A DNA stretch of 10,944 nucleotides, from assembly GCA_963725415.1 (NCBI GenBank), contig CAVRZY010000265.1, positions 1 to 10,944 on the forward strand, read 5' to 3'. This document shows positions 1 through 7,388 of this stretch, in pieces (position 1 is the first letter of the stretch; each line of letters begins with the position of its first letter). This DNA is from CAVRZY01 sp963725415 (lineage in GTDB: Bacteria > Acidobacteriota > Terriglobia > Bryobacterales > Bryobacteraceae). Both the position numbers and the translations under genes were made by a program. Below the pieces are notes generated by a model. That model saw only the letters and a program-made list of their open reading frames with translations, was not told the DNA's origin and did not search any database.

Positions 1-253
1 GTGCGCGTTCATGACCACCTTACAATGCGGTAATTCCCGCTGATGCCGCCCCAGCCGGACTTCGTCCGTCGGGCGCCACATGCGCTCAGGATGCCCCAGC
101 CAACCACCCTGGGTTGTCTCGGGATTTGCCTTCGATGTGCCGCGGGACCGCGTTCGGGTGTTGCCAGGCGACCTTATTCAAGCGCTCCCAGAGTGTACCA
201 GAGACAGCCGCCGGACGGTGAATCGGCCAGAACGTTCGGGGGGTAAGAAAACG

Positions 254-403
254 ATGCTCGGTCGGCTGCTACTCTTTAGCTTCCCGTGGCTGCTCTTGTT
301 CGTTTTCCTGTTGCTGGCCTTGTTTGAGAGTCTGTGGTGGTGGATTCCAACTGTAGGCTTGGGCCTGCAGCGTGTAACGTCCAGAAACTCAACCGCGGGC
401 TAG
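254..403 (+). CDS. Possible small hydrophobic peptide, 49 aa, unrecognised
   Basis: An ATG preceded by a G-run (238-243) about ten bases upstream opens a 49-residue frame. Residues 5-31 are almost entirely hydrophobic and aromatic (Leu, Phe, Trp), so the product would be a single-pass membrane peptide or an uncleaved signal anchor. The last 10 residues are read through a degenerate IS end that begins at 374, so the present C-terminus is not original if this was ever a gene. I do not recognise the peptide. It may be the surviving 5' end of a longer membrane protein cut by the mobile segment at 374-663, or a chance frame in GC-rich DNA. Confidence 0.2.
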   Translation: MLGRLLLFSFPWLLLFVFLLLALFESLWWWIPTVGLGLQRVTSRNSTAG

Positions 404-663
404 GTTGCTCTCCTGTAGGCATTTCCGGATCGCGCCAGAGGAGTGCCGCTGGAGGGAAATTGGAACCCGGGGGTGATCCCTCAGTCTCGGGGGTCGTGGG
501 ATAAGCTTCAGCTTGTCTCGGGCGGTATCCGAAAGGGTTCCGGACAGGCTGGAAGCCTATCCCACCCGGGTGCACAGGCTGTTGCCCCCGAGACTGAGGT
601 ATTACACCCGGGGGTTGGCGCGTAACATGTTGCATCGGCCACATTTGAGTTTTTGGAGCATAC
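374..663. mobile_element. MITE-like segment bounded by two degenerate IS ends
   Basis: GTAACGTCCAGAAACTCAA at 374-392 closely matches the left tip of the two IS copies at 1451 and 7327. TTGAGTTTTTGGAGCATAC at 645-663 matches their right tip in inverted orientation with three or four changes. The 290 bp between the outer edges contain no transposase sequence but do contain the palindrome-ended repeat at 479-599. Seen: the inverted pair of IS-like ends. Inferred: a miniature derivative mobilisable by the same transposase, or two ends left after internal deletion of a full copy. Confidence 0.45.
479..599 (+). repeat. Palindrome-ended repeat element, copy 1
   Basis: The element begins CCTCAGTCTCGGGGG and ends with its reverse complement CCCCCGAGACTGAGG. 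It is 121 bp long, exactly as long as the core of copy 2 at 8530-8650, with about a dozen substitutions between them. An internal hairpin, AGGCT-GGA-AGCCT, lies at about 546-558. The sequence ACCCGGGGGT occurs directly on both sides (465-474 and 606-615); this could be a target duplication, although it is itself partly palindromic. The strand given is arbitrary and only shows that both copies point the same way. No ORF of its own is credible. Confidence 0.75.
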
Positions 664-967
664 GGGTCGATTCTTCTGCTTACTGGGTGAAAGTCGGACG
701 CGACGAGTTCTTGCTGCGGCCAGGTCAGGACTGCTGGGGGAATGACGAGCCCCGCGCAAGCCATTCGCGAATTGTTCTGCGAGTTTCTGTGCGCGTGTAC
801 GGCTGAGAGAAGACACCGATGGGATCGTGAGCACAAAGCGGTCGCGGGATGCCGATCGGGACCTGCGCGAAGTCGCCATGAATGCGTCAGTCGTGGCGTA
901 CGTTGGTGTTGGCCAGCGTCGCGCGCAACACCTTGCCGCGTAGTGACCGCGGGGGTAATGCGCCGAG
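664..967. other. Intergenic stretch with no recognised gene
   Basis: Between the IS-end remnant and the promoter of the small secreted-protein gene I see no frame with a plausible ribosome binding site, codon pattern or family resemblance. The long open frames on both strands here cross the repeat element and the IS ends, as expected from high-GC chance reading. The stretch is probably old mobile-element debris. Confidence 0.4.
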
Positions 968-997
968 TTGCGGGGACCTCGGGGCGGAGGGTACAAT
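968..997 (+). promoter_or_regulatory. Sigma70-type promoter for the small secreted protein
   Basis: TTGCGG at 968-973 and TACAAT at 992-997 are separated by 18 bp. The -10 box ends only seven bases before the ATG at 1005, which puts the expected transcription start at or within a few bases of the start codon. No Shine-Dalgarno sequence fits at normal spacing; the only purine run, GGAGGG at 986-991, overlaps the promoter spacer. Confidence 0.5.
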
Positions 998-1004
998 ATC
1001 CGCC

Positions 1005-1286
1005 ATGATCAAAACTCGAATTCTCGCTATGGTTTTCGGCGCCTTGCTCCTGATTGGAGCGGCCGCCACGGCGCAAAGGCCCGCCCGAAACGTCTCTCCC
1101 GCTCGACATCCAAATCTTGCGGCCGCACAGCGGTTGAGTCAGCAAGCTTGGGAAAGAATTGTTGCCGCGCAGAAAGCCAATGAGTGGGACATGCAGGGCC
1201 ATGCTCAGAAGGCGAAAGGACTGCTGGATGAGGTCAACAGAGAGCTGAAGCTCGCGGCCGAAGCGGCGAACCGCAACCCGCGATAG
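1005..1286 (+). CDS. Small secreted alpha-helical protein, 93 aa, unknown function
   Basis: The frame encodes 93 residues. Residues 1-23 form a Sec signal peptide: MIKTR, then a hydrophobic core, then cleavage near ATAQ. The mature part is about 70 residues, polar and rich in Ala, Lys, Glu and Gln. It should be almost all helical, with the segments NLAAAQRLSQQAWERIVAAQ and GLLDEVNRELKLAAEAANRN forming a likely helical hairpin. I know similar short exported proteins from Acidobacteria as hypothetical proteins, with no assigned function. The ATG at 1005 is chosen over the in-frame ATG at 882 because a promoter lies directly before it and the signal peptide begins there. It appears to be monocistronic. 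A periplasmic location is inferred from the signal peptide. Confidence 0.75.
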   Translation: MIKTRILAMVFGALLLIGAAATAQRPARNVSPARHPNLAAAQRLSQQAWERIVAAQKANEWDMQGHAQKAKGLLDEVNRELKLAAEAANRNPR

Positions 1287-1317
1287 CCCGTCTCTCAAAG
1301 CACCTGGCATTTTCCAT

Positions 1318-1356
1318 GCCTCCCGCGAGCGAGGCAAAACCACGCTGATTTTTTTT
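1318..1356 (+). terminator. Weak candidate terminator
   Basis: A short stem GCCTC/GAGGC (1318-1322 with 1331-1335) is followed, after a 13-base gap, by eight T residues at 1349-1356. It lies about 30 bp after the stop codon of the small secreted-protein gene. The stem is short and does not abut the T-run, so intrinsic termination is only a possibility. Confidence 0.2.
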
Positions 1357-1508
1357 GGGAGGGTGTCTCAGAGGCGTTGACAGATTCCGCTCCGCGGTCC
1401 CGGCCGGGTCTCAAGGAGCGCTGCCAAGCAAGGATGAAGCGAATGATCCCGTAACGTCCAAAACTCAAACTGGAAACACTGCCCGGCCAAAGAAGGGAAC
1501 CGCGCGAG

Positions 1509-1640
1509 TCAGATCTCTTCTTGGAGCAGCGGATGGTCGCAGAGATCGATCACCATCGGATGAAAACCCCACTCGAACCAGCGCTCGAAGGCGTCGAGGT
1601 TACGCCGGCTCGGCCACAACGAGGGAACACGGTACCAGCC
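1509..1640 (-). pseudogene. C-terminal fragment of IS passenger gene, copy 1
   Basis: In frame with the transposase remnant, but unrelated to it, are about 43 codons: GWYRVPSLW, then LDAFERWFEWGFHPMVIDLC, then HPLLQEEI and a TGA. The same segment follows the transposase stop codon in copy 2, where it is preceded by a proper N-terminus. The aromatic pattern resembles the C-terminus of a small uncharacterised bacterial protein family (about 110 aa) that I recall only as hypothetical proteins. A 122-bp deletion removed the transposase terminus and the passenger start, creating a fused frame. No function can be assigned. Confidence 0.5.
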
Positions 1641-2492
1641 ATAATAGTAGTTCAGCATTCCGCCCAACCGGTCGCGGCGCCGGATCGCTCCACCATTACC
1701 AGCATGGGATTCATCCGGGATGATCAACCGGTTGCCGAGACCTTGGTGGTTTCGCTCGCCATGATAATGCGCCACGAATTCGTGAATCGCCTTCCGCAGC
1801 GAACCTTCCCCGAATAGGATCATCCGGTCCAAGCAGGATTCCTTGATGGTTCTGACAAACCGCTCCGCATGGGGATTCAAGTTCGGCGACCGCGGCGGCA
1901 GTTTCATAGACTTCACCCCACTGGCGGCCAGCGTTCCCAGGGACTAAGCGGTGAACAGCGGGTCGCGGTCGTGGATCAGATATCGCTTCCCCGTCAGGGA
2001 CCCGTCGCCATCATCGCAGAGGTTGCGGGCTACCTGGTCCATCCAGAATCTATTCGCCTCGATGGTGCCGCGCGCAACCTCATGGCCCAGATTGGCCAAC
2101 GCTCCCTGTGTCCGCCGGTAGCCCCAATCCCGGTCCTCGGTCGCCATGCGGACTACCAACGTCCGGATTTCATCCCGCGTCCGAGGTCGTCCTGGACCAC
2201 GCCGTGCACTGCCATCGTATTCCTTGGCGATCAGCTTTCGGTGCCAAGCCAGAAGCGTCTCAGGAGTGACGATGGTGGCAACTTCACGCAGAATGCGACG
2301 ACCGACCTTCTTGGTCTTGGCTGCCAAGCGCCGGCGTTGGTCGTCGTCCAAGCGCAGTCGCTTGTTTCCTAGTTGCTCCCGAAGGACGCGATTCTCTTCG
2401 CGAAGATAATCAAGCGCGTCCCGCTGTTGCTGGTTGAGCCAGCCGGCCATGGAAACGCGCAACAGTCGGAACGGGTGCAAGGTCCGGCGCAT
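1641..2492 (-). pseudogene. Transposase (rve/DDE integrase core), copy 1, broken
   Basis: The frame starts at the ATG at 2492 (or a GTG at 2498). The N-terminal part (residues about 15-70) is a helical DNA-binding region that includes LNQQQRDALDYLREENRVL, followed by RRGPGRPRTRDEIR. The integrase core follows: RYLIHDRDPLF carries the second catalytic Asp, and SPNLNPHAERFVRTIKES carries the catalytic Glu. The usual central block, including the first Asp (family motif near AADFFTVEVW), is missing: the protein jumps from HEVARGTI straight to EANRFWMDQ. A TAG stop at 1944-1946 replaces a Glu codon that is intact in copy 2. The natural C-terminus (NYYY then RQAA in copy 2) is deleted, so the frame runs on into passenger sequence. 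It cannot make active transposase. Confidence 0.8.
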
Positions 2493-2574
2493 TGGCACAG
2501 GATAACAGCCAAGGTTCCTGCAACGGGCAGTGTAACCTGCACCATCTGAGGAGGATCGAGTTTTTGGACACTAC

Positions 2575-2634
2575 GGGAGGGCACAAGAGGCTTCCCGCGA
2601 GAAGCCCAAAGATTGCCATGGTCTTGCGAATCAT
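2575..2634 (-). pseudogene. Signal-peptide stub of an exported protein cut by the IS
   Basis: On the minus strand an ATG at 2634 is preceded by a purine-rich AAGGAAGG ribosome binding site a few bases upstream. It opens MIRKTMAIFGLLAGSLLCPP, a textbook Sec signal peptide (basic start, hydrophobic core). The frame then enters the IS tip at 2574 and loses meaning. The DNA beyond the other IS end (below 1451) does not continue the frame, so the rest of the gene is lost and not merely displaced. The exported protein cannot be identified; an Oar-like or lipoprotein-like start is possible. Confidence 0.4.
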
Positions 2635-2649
2635 GTCCACCTTCCTTCG

Positions 2650-3031
2650 CACAGTCTCTTTTCGTTCCGAATGGATTTCACTAGTCAATATGGGGCGACC
2701 AACCCCGGTTCGCAGTGTCGCGGGTTACGCTGAGAATCGGAAGAAACGGCGGTGCAGAGCCGCATACGAAAGGAGTTGGTCACATGTCCAGACCGGAATT
2801 CCGATTTTGGCTTCCGGGCTGCCATCCAGTAGACACCCAACCCCCTTCGTTCGAGCCGTTTCTGGCATAGTTTCCATCCTGAGCGACCCGGGCGCCCTGC
2901 CACAATGGCACCCTTGGCTCTTCGGGACACACGAAGACCTGGAACTGCCCTATTTCCAAGGGATCGCAGCGACACCTTTCCGTTCCCCAACCTCCGTTCC
3001 GTCCCGTCTGCTCCCCCTCAGTAGCTGTCTG
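2650..3031. other. Intergenic debris, no recognised gene
   Basis: I see no gene with family resemblance in this stretch on either strand. The plus-strand open frame that crosses it starts inside the IS and reads antisense to the IS1380-type remnant, so it is a chance frame. The part next to 3032 is probably the right-end non-coding region of that IS, but I could not find an inverted-repeat partner. Confidence 0.4.
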
Positions 3032-3271
3032 CTATCCGGTCGGCACCGGCAACGCCGCGATCCGCCGCACCATGCTTCCAAAGAGCCGCCGCGTCAGGTG
3101 GCTCTCTGCGAACAGCAGCCAGTAATACCGGGCGTGCTTGATCAGCCGCCCGCCGGTCTTCACCAACCGTTGTTGCAGGCTCGTCAACGACCAGTTGCCA
3201 ATCCTCTTCGGCAGTGCCAGCCGCCGCCACAGGTTCCCCAGGTTGGACGCCCGGCGCCAGGGGACGGGTTT
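3032..3271 (-). pseudogene. IS1380-family transposase, C-terminal fragment
   Basis: Read on the minus strand, this gives about 79 codons ending in TAG at 3034-3032. The stretch ASNLGNLWRRLALPKRIGNW is followed by SLTSLQQRLVKTGGRLIKHA, then YYWLLFAESHLTRRLFGSMV and RRIAALPVPTG. This is the typical C-terminal helical region of IS1380-type DDE transposases (family pattern: NLGN-LRRL-LP, then WSLT-LREKL-KIGA, then a helix ending near the stop). All catalytic residues lie upstream in the full protein and are absent. Upstream of about 3271 the resemblance ends in a different remnant, so the copy is truncated at its 5' side. Confidence 0.7.
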
Positions 3272-3443
3272 AGACTCTAAAGTGTTGCACTGGCGTTCTC
3301 GGAGTAGAGGCCACTGCGACCGTCCGCCAGGATGCCCAAGGAGCGCGCGCGAACCGGCCTGGGAGCGATTCTCGGGCGTGGGGAGTACCAGAAGGACGAC
3401 CTACCCCTGTTCCCCTGCCGTCTCCTGGGCGATCTTTCTTGGG

Positions 3444-3479
3444 GCTTCGCAGATACTGCTCGCGTGAGTGCATGTCCAC
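3444..3479 (-). pseudogene. Possible N-terminal stub of another integrase-type transposase
   Basis: A minus-strand frame from 3479 begins MDMHSREQYLRS. From memory, MHSREQYL is a common opening of a class of integrase-core transposases (ISNCY/IS481-like) in Acidobacteria and Proteobacteria. After about 12 residues the resemblance is lost, so if real this is a decayed start. The direct repeats at 3532-3590 lie upstream of this start, where such elements carry their terminal repeats, which supports the reading slightly. The match is short and could be chance. Confidence 0.35.
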
Positions 3480-3531
3480 TCCGATTAGGCTCGTTCAAAC
3501 CCTGTCCTCTGTCCATGCTCCACGCCCATTT

Positions 3532-3590
3532 CGGTGACTCTATTTCGTGACCCAACCGATGGCCTCTCGGTGACATGTTAAGTGACCCAA
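3532..3590. repeat. Two direct repeats, 36-bp period, upstream of Oar-like gene 1
   Basis: CGGTGAC, then seven or eight bases, then GTGACCCAA occurs at 3532-3555 and again at 3568-3590. The second repeat ends ten bases before the -35 box of the Oar-like gene. Two readings are possible: tandem transposase-binding sites at the end of the decayed IS whose start codon may lie at 3479, or a pair of operator sites for the promoter next door. I favour the first. Confidence 0.55.
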
Positions 3591-3599
3591 TTCGCAGGC

Positions 3600-3628
3600 T
3601 TGACGAAAGCGGAAAGTTGACGCATAAT
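3600..3628 (+). promoter_or_regulatory. Sigma70-type promoter of Oar-like gene 1
   Basis: TTGACG at 3600-3605 and CATAAT at 3623-3628 are separated by an optimal 17 bp. They sit about 38 bp upstream of the start codon, leaving room for a short leader that contains the ribosome binding site at 3652-3658. It is the best promoter match in the window. Confidence 0.6.
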
Positions 3629-3651
3629 GTCACAAACGCTTGCAAACTGAG

Positions 3652-3658
3652 AAAGGAG
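3652..3658 (+). promoter_or_regulatory. Ribosome binding site deciding the GTG start of Oar-like gene 1
   Basis: AAAGGAG is eight bases upstream of GTG at 3667. An upstream in-frame TTG at 3640 has no such site and would add nine polar residues before the signal peptide, so GTG 3667 is the better start. Confidence 0.65.
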
Positions 3659-3666
3659 TGACTTCA

Positions 3667-6600
3667 GTGCCAGTTCGATGGTTGATCGTTACGTTAGGAG
3701 TCGCCGCCTGCGCCTTGGCGCAGGAAACCAGGGGTACCATTTTGGGGCGCGTCACGGACCCAAGCGGCGCCGTGATAGCCGGCGCCGATGTCCGCGCCAC
3801 CAACATCGCCACCGGCGTCACAGCCGGCGCCAAAACGAATGAGTCGGGCAACTACACGCTGCCCTACCTGCTGACGGGTGCCTACACTGTCCAGGCCGAG
3901 TTGACCGGCTTCAAGCGGTTCGTCCGCGAAGGCGTCCAGGTCCGCGTCAGCGACACGGTCCAGGTCAACATCGAACTTGAAGTGGGCAACGTCGCGGAGG
4001 CCATCGAGGTCAAGGCCGAGACGCCCCTGCTCAGCACGTCGGAGAGTTCGCTAGGCCAGGTGGTGGATGAGCGCCGCGTGAGCGAGTTGCCGTCGTTCGG
4101 CAATAGCCCCATGGCGCTGGTGCAACTGGCGCCCGGGGTGCTCAACGCCAAGGACACCCGTCTGGCCAAGGCGGGGTCTTTCTCGATCAGCAAGAACTCG
4201 GAATTCTCCACCGATGGTGCCGGTACGTACAACAACGAATTCACCTTGGACGGTATCTCCAACACCCAGGGGCAGGGGACGTCCCCGCGCGTCGGCTTCA
4301 TCCCGCCCCAGGGTGCCGTGGCCGAGTTCAAAGTGCAGACGTCGTCCTACGACGCCAGCATCGGGCACACCATCGGCGCGCTGGTCAACGTTAGCACCAA
4401 AGGCGGGACCAACACGCTGCACGGCGAGGTCTACTGGTGGCTCCGCAACTCCGCCTTGGACACGGCCAACATCTTCCAGAACCGCGCCGGCCAGACGTTG
4501 CCGGTCTACCAGGACAACCGTTACGGCCTCGCGGGCAGCGGCCCGGTGCTGCTTCCGAAGCTCTACAACGGCAAGAACAAGACCTTCTGGTTCTACACCT
4601 GGGAAGCGAACACGTGGGGGAACCCAAAGTCGTTCACCAATACGGTACCCACCGACGCCATGCGCCGTGGGGATCTCTCCGCGTTATTGGCGCTCGGCTC
4701 CAACTACCAGGTTTACGACCCGGCTACCACCGCCCCCGCCGCGGGCGGGCGCTTCAGCCGCCAGCCGTTCGCAGGCAACATCCTTCCGACTAGCCGCTTA
4801 GACCCGGTGGCGCTGAAGATCCTGCCCTACTGGAACGTTGCGAATCAGGCCGGCACGAAGGACGGCCGCAACAACCACTTCCTGGCCGGCAAGGGCCTCG
4901 AGGACACCTGGGTGCACCTGGGACGCCTCGATCACGCTTTTAACCAGAACCATCGCATTTTCCTACGCCTGAACAAAGATTATTGGCAGGAGGACAAGAA
5001 CCGGCTCTTCACGACTGGGGCGTCCGGCATCGTAATCAACCGTTACAACCAGGGTGTCGCGTTCGACGATGTCTACGTCATTACGCCGACATTCCTGGTT
5101 AACCTGCGCTACGGAATCACGCGCGCGACCTTCACCGAGCGGCGCGGCAGCCGCGGGTTCGATCTCACCTCGCTGGGCTTCTCACCGCGGCTGGTGGCGC
5201 TGGCCGACCCAAACCTCGTCGCATTCCCGAACGTGCAGGTCGGGTCGCTGACCGCTTTGAGCGACTGGGATAGCGGCGACGGCGGCAACTATTCGACGAC
5301 CCACTCCCTGGCAGCTACGTTCACCAAGCTCAAAGGAAACCACAACCTGCGGTTCGGTTTCGACTTCCGCGTCTATCGCGAGAACGTGGGCCGGTACCCG
5401 CTGGATGTCTCGCCGCGACTGGCTTTCTCGTCCACTTACACCCGTGGGCCGTTCGACAATTCGGCGGCGCCCCCGGTGGGCGGCGAACTGGCGGCCTTCC
5501 TGTTGGGCGTCCCCGAGGGAGAGATGGATCGCACTGGGACGAGCGCCGAGCAGGACAAGTATTTCGGGTTGTACTTGCAGGACGACATCAAGGTGTCGCA
5601 CAAGCTGACGCTGAACCTGGGGCTGCGCTACGAGCTGGAGTCGCCTGTCACCGAGCGATACAACCGGTCGGTGGCGCACTTCGCTTTCGACCAGGCCAGC
5701 CCGATCGAGGCGCAGGCACGCGCCAACTACGCCAAGAGCCCGATCCCGGAGCTTCCGCTGGACCAGTTCCGCGTGCCGGGCGGCCTGACGTTCGTGGGCG
5801 TGGGGGGCAATCCGCGCACTTACTGGCAGGGCGAGAAGAATAACTTCATGCCGCGCGTGGGCCTGGCCTATCAGCTTCGGCCGGAGACAGTTCTGCGCGC
5901 CGGTTACGGGATGTTCTTCGACTCCCTCGGCGCGTTCAAGACGGATGCGATCCAGACGGGTTTCAGCATGGCAACGCCGATCCAGCCATCGCTGGACAGC
6001 GGGCTGACCTTCCTGGTCAAGACGGCGGACCCCTTCCCGAACGGATTGTTGCCGCCGCTCGGCGTCGCGGGGGGCCTGGCCACGAACCTGGGCCAGTCGG
6101 TAAGCTTCTTCCGCGAGCAGCGTAAGCAGCCGTACGTGCAGCGGTGGTCGCTCGGCTTGCAGCAGGCGTTGCCAGGACGGTTCCTGGCGGAAGCCACCTA
6201 TGTCGGCAGCCGGGGAACGCGGCTGGACATCCCCCGCGCCCTGAACAACACGCCGGCGCAATACCTGAGCCGCCTGCCGTACCGGGACCAGAAGACCATC
6301 GACTCCCTGAGCGCGCAGTACCCGAACCCGCTCTCCGGGACCAATCCGATCTACGGCAAGAACATTTCGCGCGGCAACTTGCTGCGTCCCTACCCGCAGT
6401 TCAATGGGGTGTCGATGGGCGATCCGGCCGGCTACTCCTGGTACCACTCGCTCCAGGTGCGCGCCGAACGGCGCTTCTCCCGCGGCTTCACCTTCCAGCT
6501 TTCCTACACCTGGTCGAAGTGGATGCAGGCCACCGAGTTTCTGAACCCCACGGACCCCATGCCGTACCGGTCCTCTCGGACATGGACCGCACGAACCGCC

Positions 6601-7124
6601 TCGTTATGAGCGGTATTTGGGAACTGCCTTTCGGCCGCGGGCGGCGCATGGGCGGCCAGTGGCCGGCGGCGCTGGACTTCTTTGCCGGCGGGTGGCAGTT
6701 GAACGGCATCATGCAGCGGCAAAGTGGCGCGCCGCTAGCCTTTGGCGACGTGTGGACGCTGTTCACCGGCGACCCGGACGATGTCAAACTGTCGAACGAC
6801 ACGCGTAACGTGGACCGCTGGTTCAACACCGATGCCGGCTTCAACCGCAATAGCGCGCAGCAACTCGCCAGCAACGTCCGGGTCTCGCCGCTGCGCTTCA
6901 GCGGCGTCCGCGGCCCCGGCCAGGATCGCTGGGAACTCTCCGCCATCAAGACCTTCCGCGTAACCGAGAAGATCAGGACCCAGTTCCGCGCCGAGTGTCT
7001 GAATGCACTGAACCATCCGAACCTCTCCGCGCCCAACACGTCGCCGACCAACAGTTCCTTCGGCGCAATCACCGGCCAGGATCCCACGCGCACGTGGCAG
7101 TTCTCCCTGAGGGTGTCGTTTTGA
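3667..7124 (+). pseudogene. Oar-like TonB-dependent-receptor-type outer-membrane protein, frameshifted
   Basis: Corrected for one missing base, the product is about 1152 aa, the normal size for this family. Residues 1-19 (MPVRWLIVTLGVAACALAQ) are a signal peptide. Residues about 22-105 are a carboxypeptidase-regulatory-like beta-sandwich (GRVTDPSGAVIAGADV, then NESGNYTLPYLLTGAYTV). Residues about 120-255 are the plug (LGQVVDERRVSELP, MALVQLAPGV, NNEFTLDGIS, VSTKGGTNTLHGEVYW). The remainder is a long beta barrel with FGLYLQDDIKVS and LNLGLRYELESP, ending WQFSLRVSF with the C-terminal Phe typical of BAM substrates. I see no clear TonB box. The first frame stops at 6609; the correct continuation (SGIWELPFGRGRR onward) is in the next frame and ends at 7124. 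Both sides of the shift remain well conserved, so the lesion is recent or a sequencing error. Transport of large or polymeric substrates is a general family inference; no substrate can be named. Confidence 0.85.
6571..6576 (+). other. Single-base frameshift in Oar-like gene 1
   Basis: At TCCTCT the frame shifts by one base. Restoring one C (TCCCTC) gives PYRSLSDMDRTNRLVMSGIW, which matches the consensus I recall at this point in Oar-like proteins. As sequenced, the frame instead reads SSRTWTARTASL and stops at 6609. There is no long homopolymer, so neither a slippery programmed site nor the commonest homopolymer sequencing error is obvious. Confidence 0.75.
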
Positions 7125-7267
7125 CCGCGCGCTTCTGTCATGGAGATCACCTGACGAACGAACTCACGCGGCGCGACGCCTTCCTAGAATTCGGCGATCA
7201 GCAGACCGTGAATCCCGGAAATTCCCTAGTCATTTAGAATCAAAAATATACCGGCCTGCAGGCGCGG

Positions 7268-7281
7268 ACGTCAACTGACGT
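7268..7281. repeat. Short inverted repeat ACGTCA-AC-TGACGT
   Basis: A perfect six-base inverted repeat with a two-base spacer lies about 45 bp left of IS copy 2, in the gene-free stretch after Oar-like gene 1. It could be a protein-binding site. With no gene clearly starting beside it, the role is unsupported. Confidence 0.2.
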
Positions 7282-7388
7282 TGAGAGCCCTGTTTTGTCA
7301 GCCTGAACTCAGGCATAAGTCGCGGTGTAACGTCCAAAAACTCAAACTGGAAACACTGCCCGGCCAAAGAAGGGAACCGCGCGGGCCA

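Larger units (their letters stand above)
1451..2574 (-). mobile_element. Decayed insertion sequence, copy 1 (integrase-type DDE)
   Basis: The left tip GTAACGTCCAAAACTCAAA (from 1451) is inverted relative to the right tip, which ends GAGTTTTTGGACACTAC at 2574. Similarity to the second copy (7327-8436) stops at these tips, which defines the element at about 1.12 kb. It carries a minus-strand transposase remnant and, between the transposase and the left tip, the C-terminal part of a passenger ORF. Relative to copy 2 it lacks about 122 bp spanning the transposase stop codon. The family is inferred as IS481/IS3-like from the rve-type transposase. I could not identify a target-site duplication. Confidence 0.8.

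Noticed and set aside
443..625. Similar short peptides read through both palindromic elements (PQSRG...LQLVSGGIRK)
   Set aside because: The similarity follows from DNA identity. Differences between the copies are not concentrated at third codon positions, and no ribosome binding site is shared, so coding is not supported.
664..790. A stretch vaguely recalling group II intron structure (TACTGGGTGAAAGTCGG)
   Set aside because: No domain V/VI hairpin or reverse transcriptase sequence could be recognised around it, and the resemblance is too short.
276..1343. A 355-codon open frame on the minus strand
   Set aside because: It runs antisense to the small secreted-protein gene, crosses two IS-end remnants and a repeat element, and has no family resemblance or start signal. 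Long chance frames are expected at this GC content.
1377..1405. TTGACA at 1377-1382 as a promoter firing into IS copy 1
   Set aside because: No acceptable -10 box lies 16-19 bp downstream, where the sequence is GC-rich, and no plus-strand gene follows.
2492..3280. A 262-codon open frame on the plus strand
   Set aside because: It starts inside IS copy 1 and lies antisense to the IS1380-type fragment, whose minus-strand reading gives a recognisable protein. The plus-strand product looks like nothing known.
5182..6447. A 421-codon minus-strand frame inside Oar-like gene 1
   Set aside because: It is a mirror of a strongly coding plus-strand gene, rich in Arg, Val and Gln as such shadows are, and has no initiation signals of its own.
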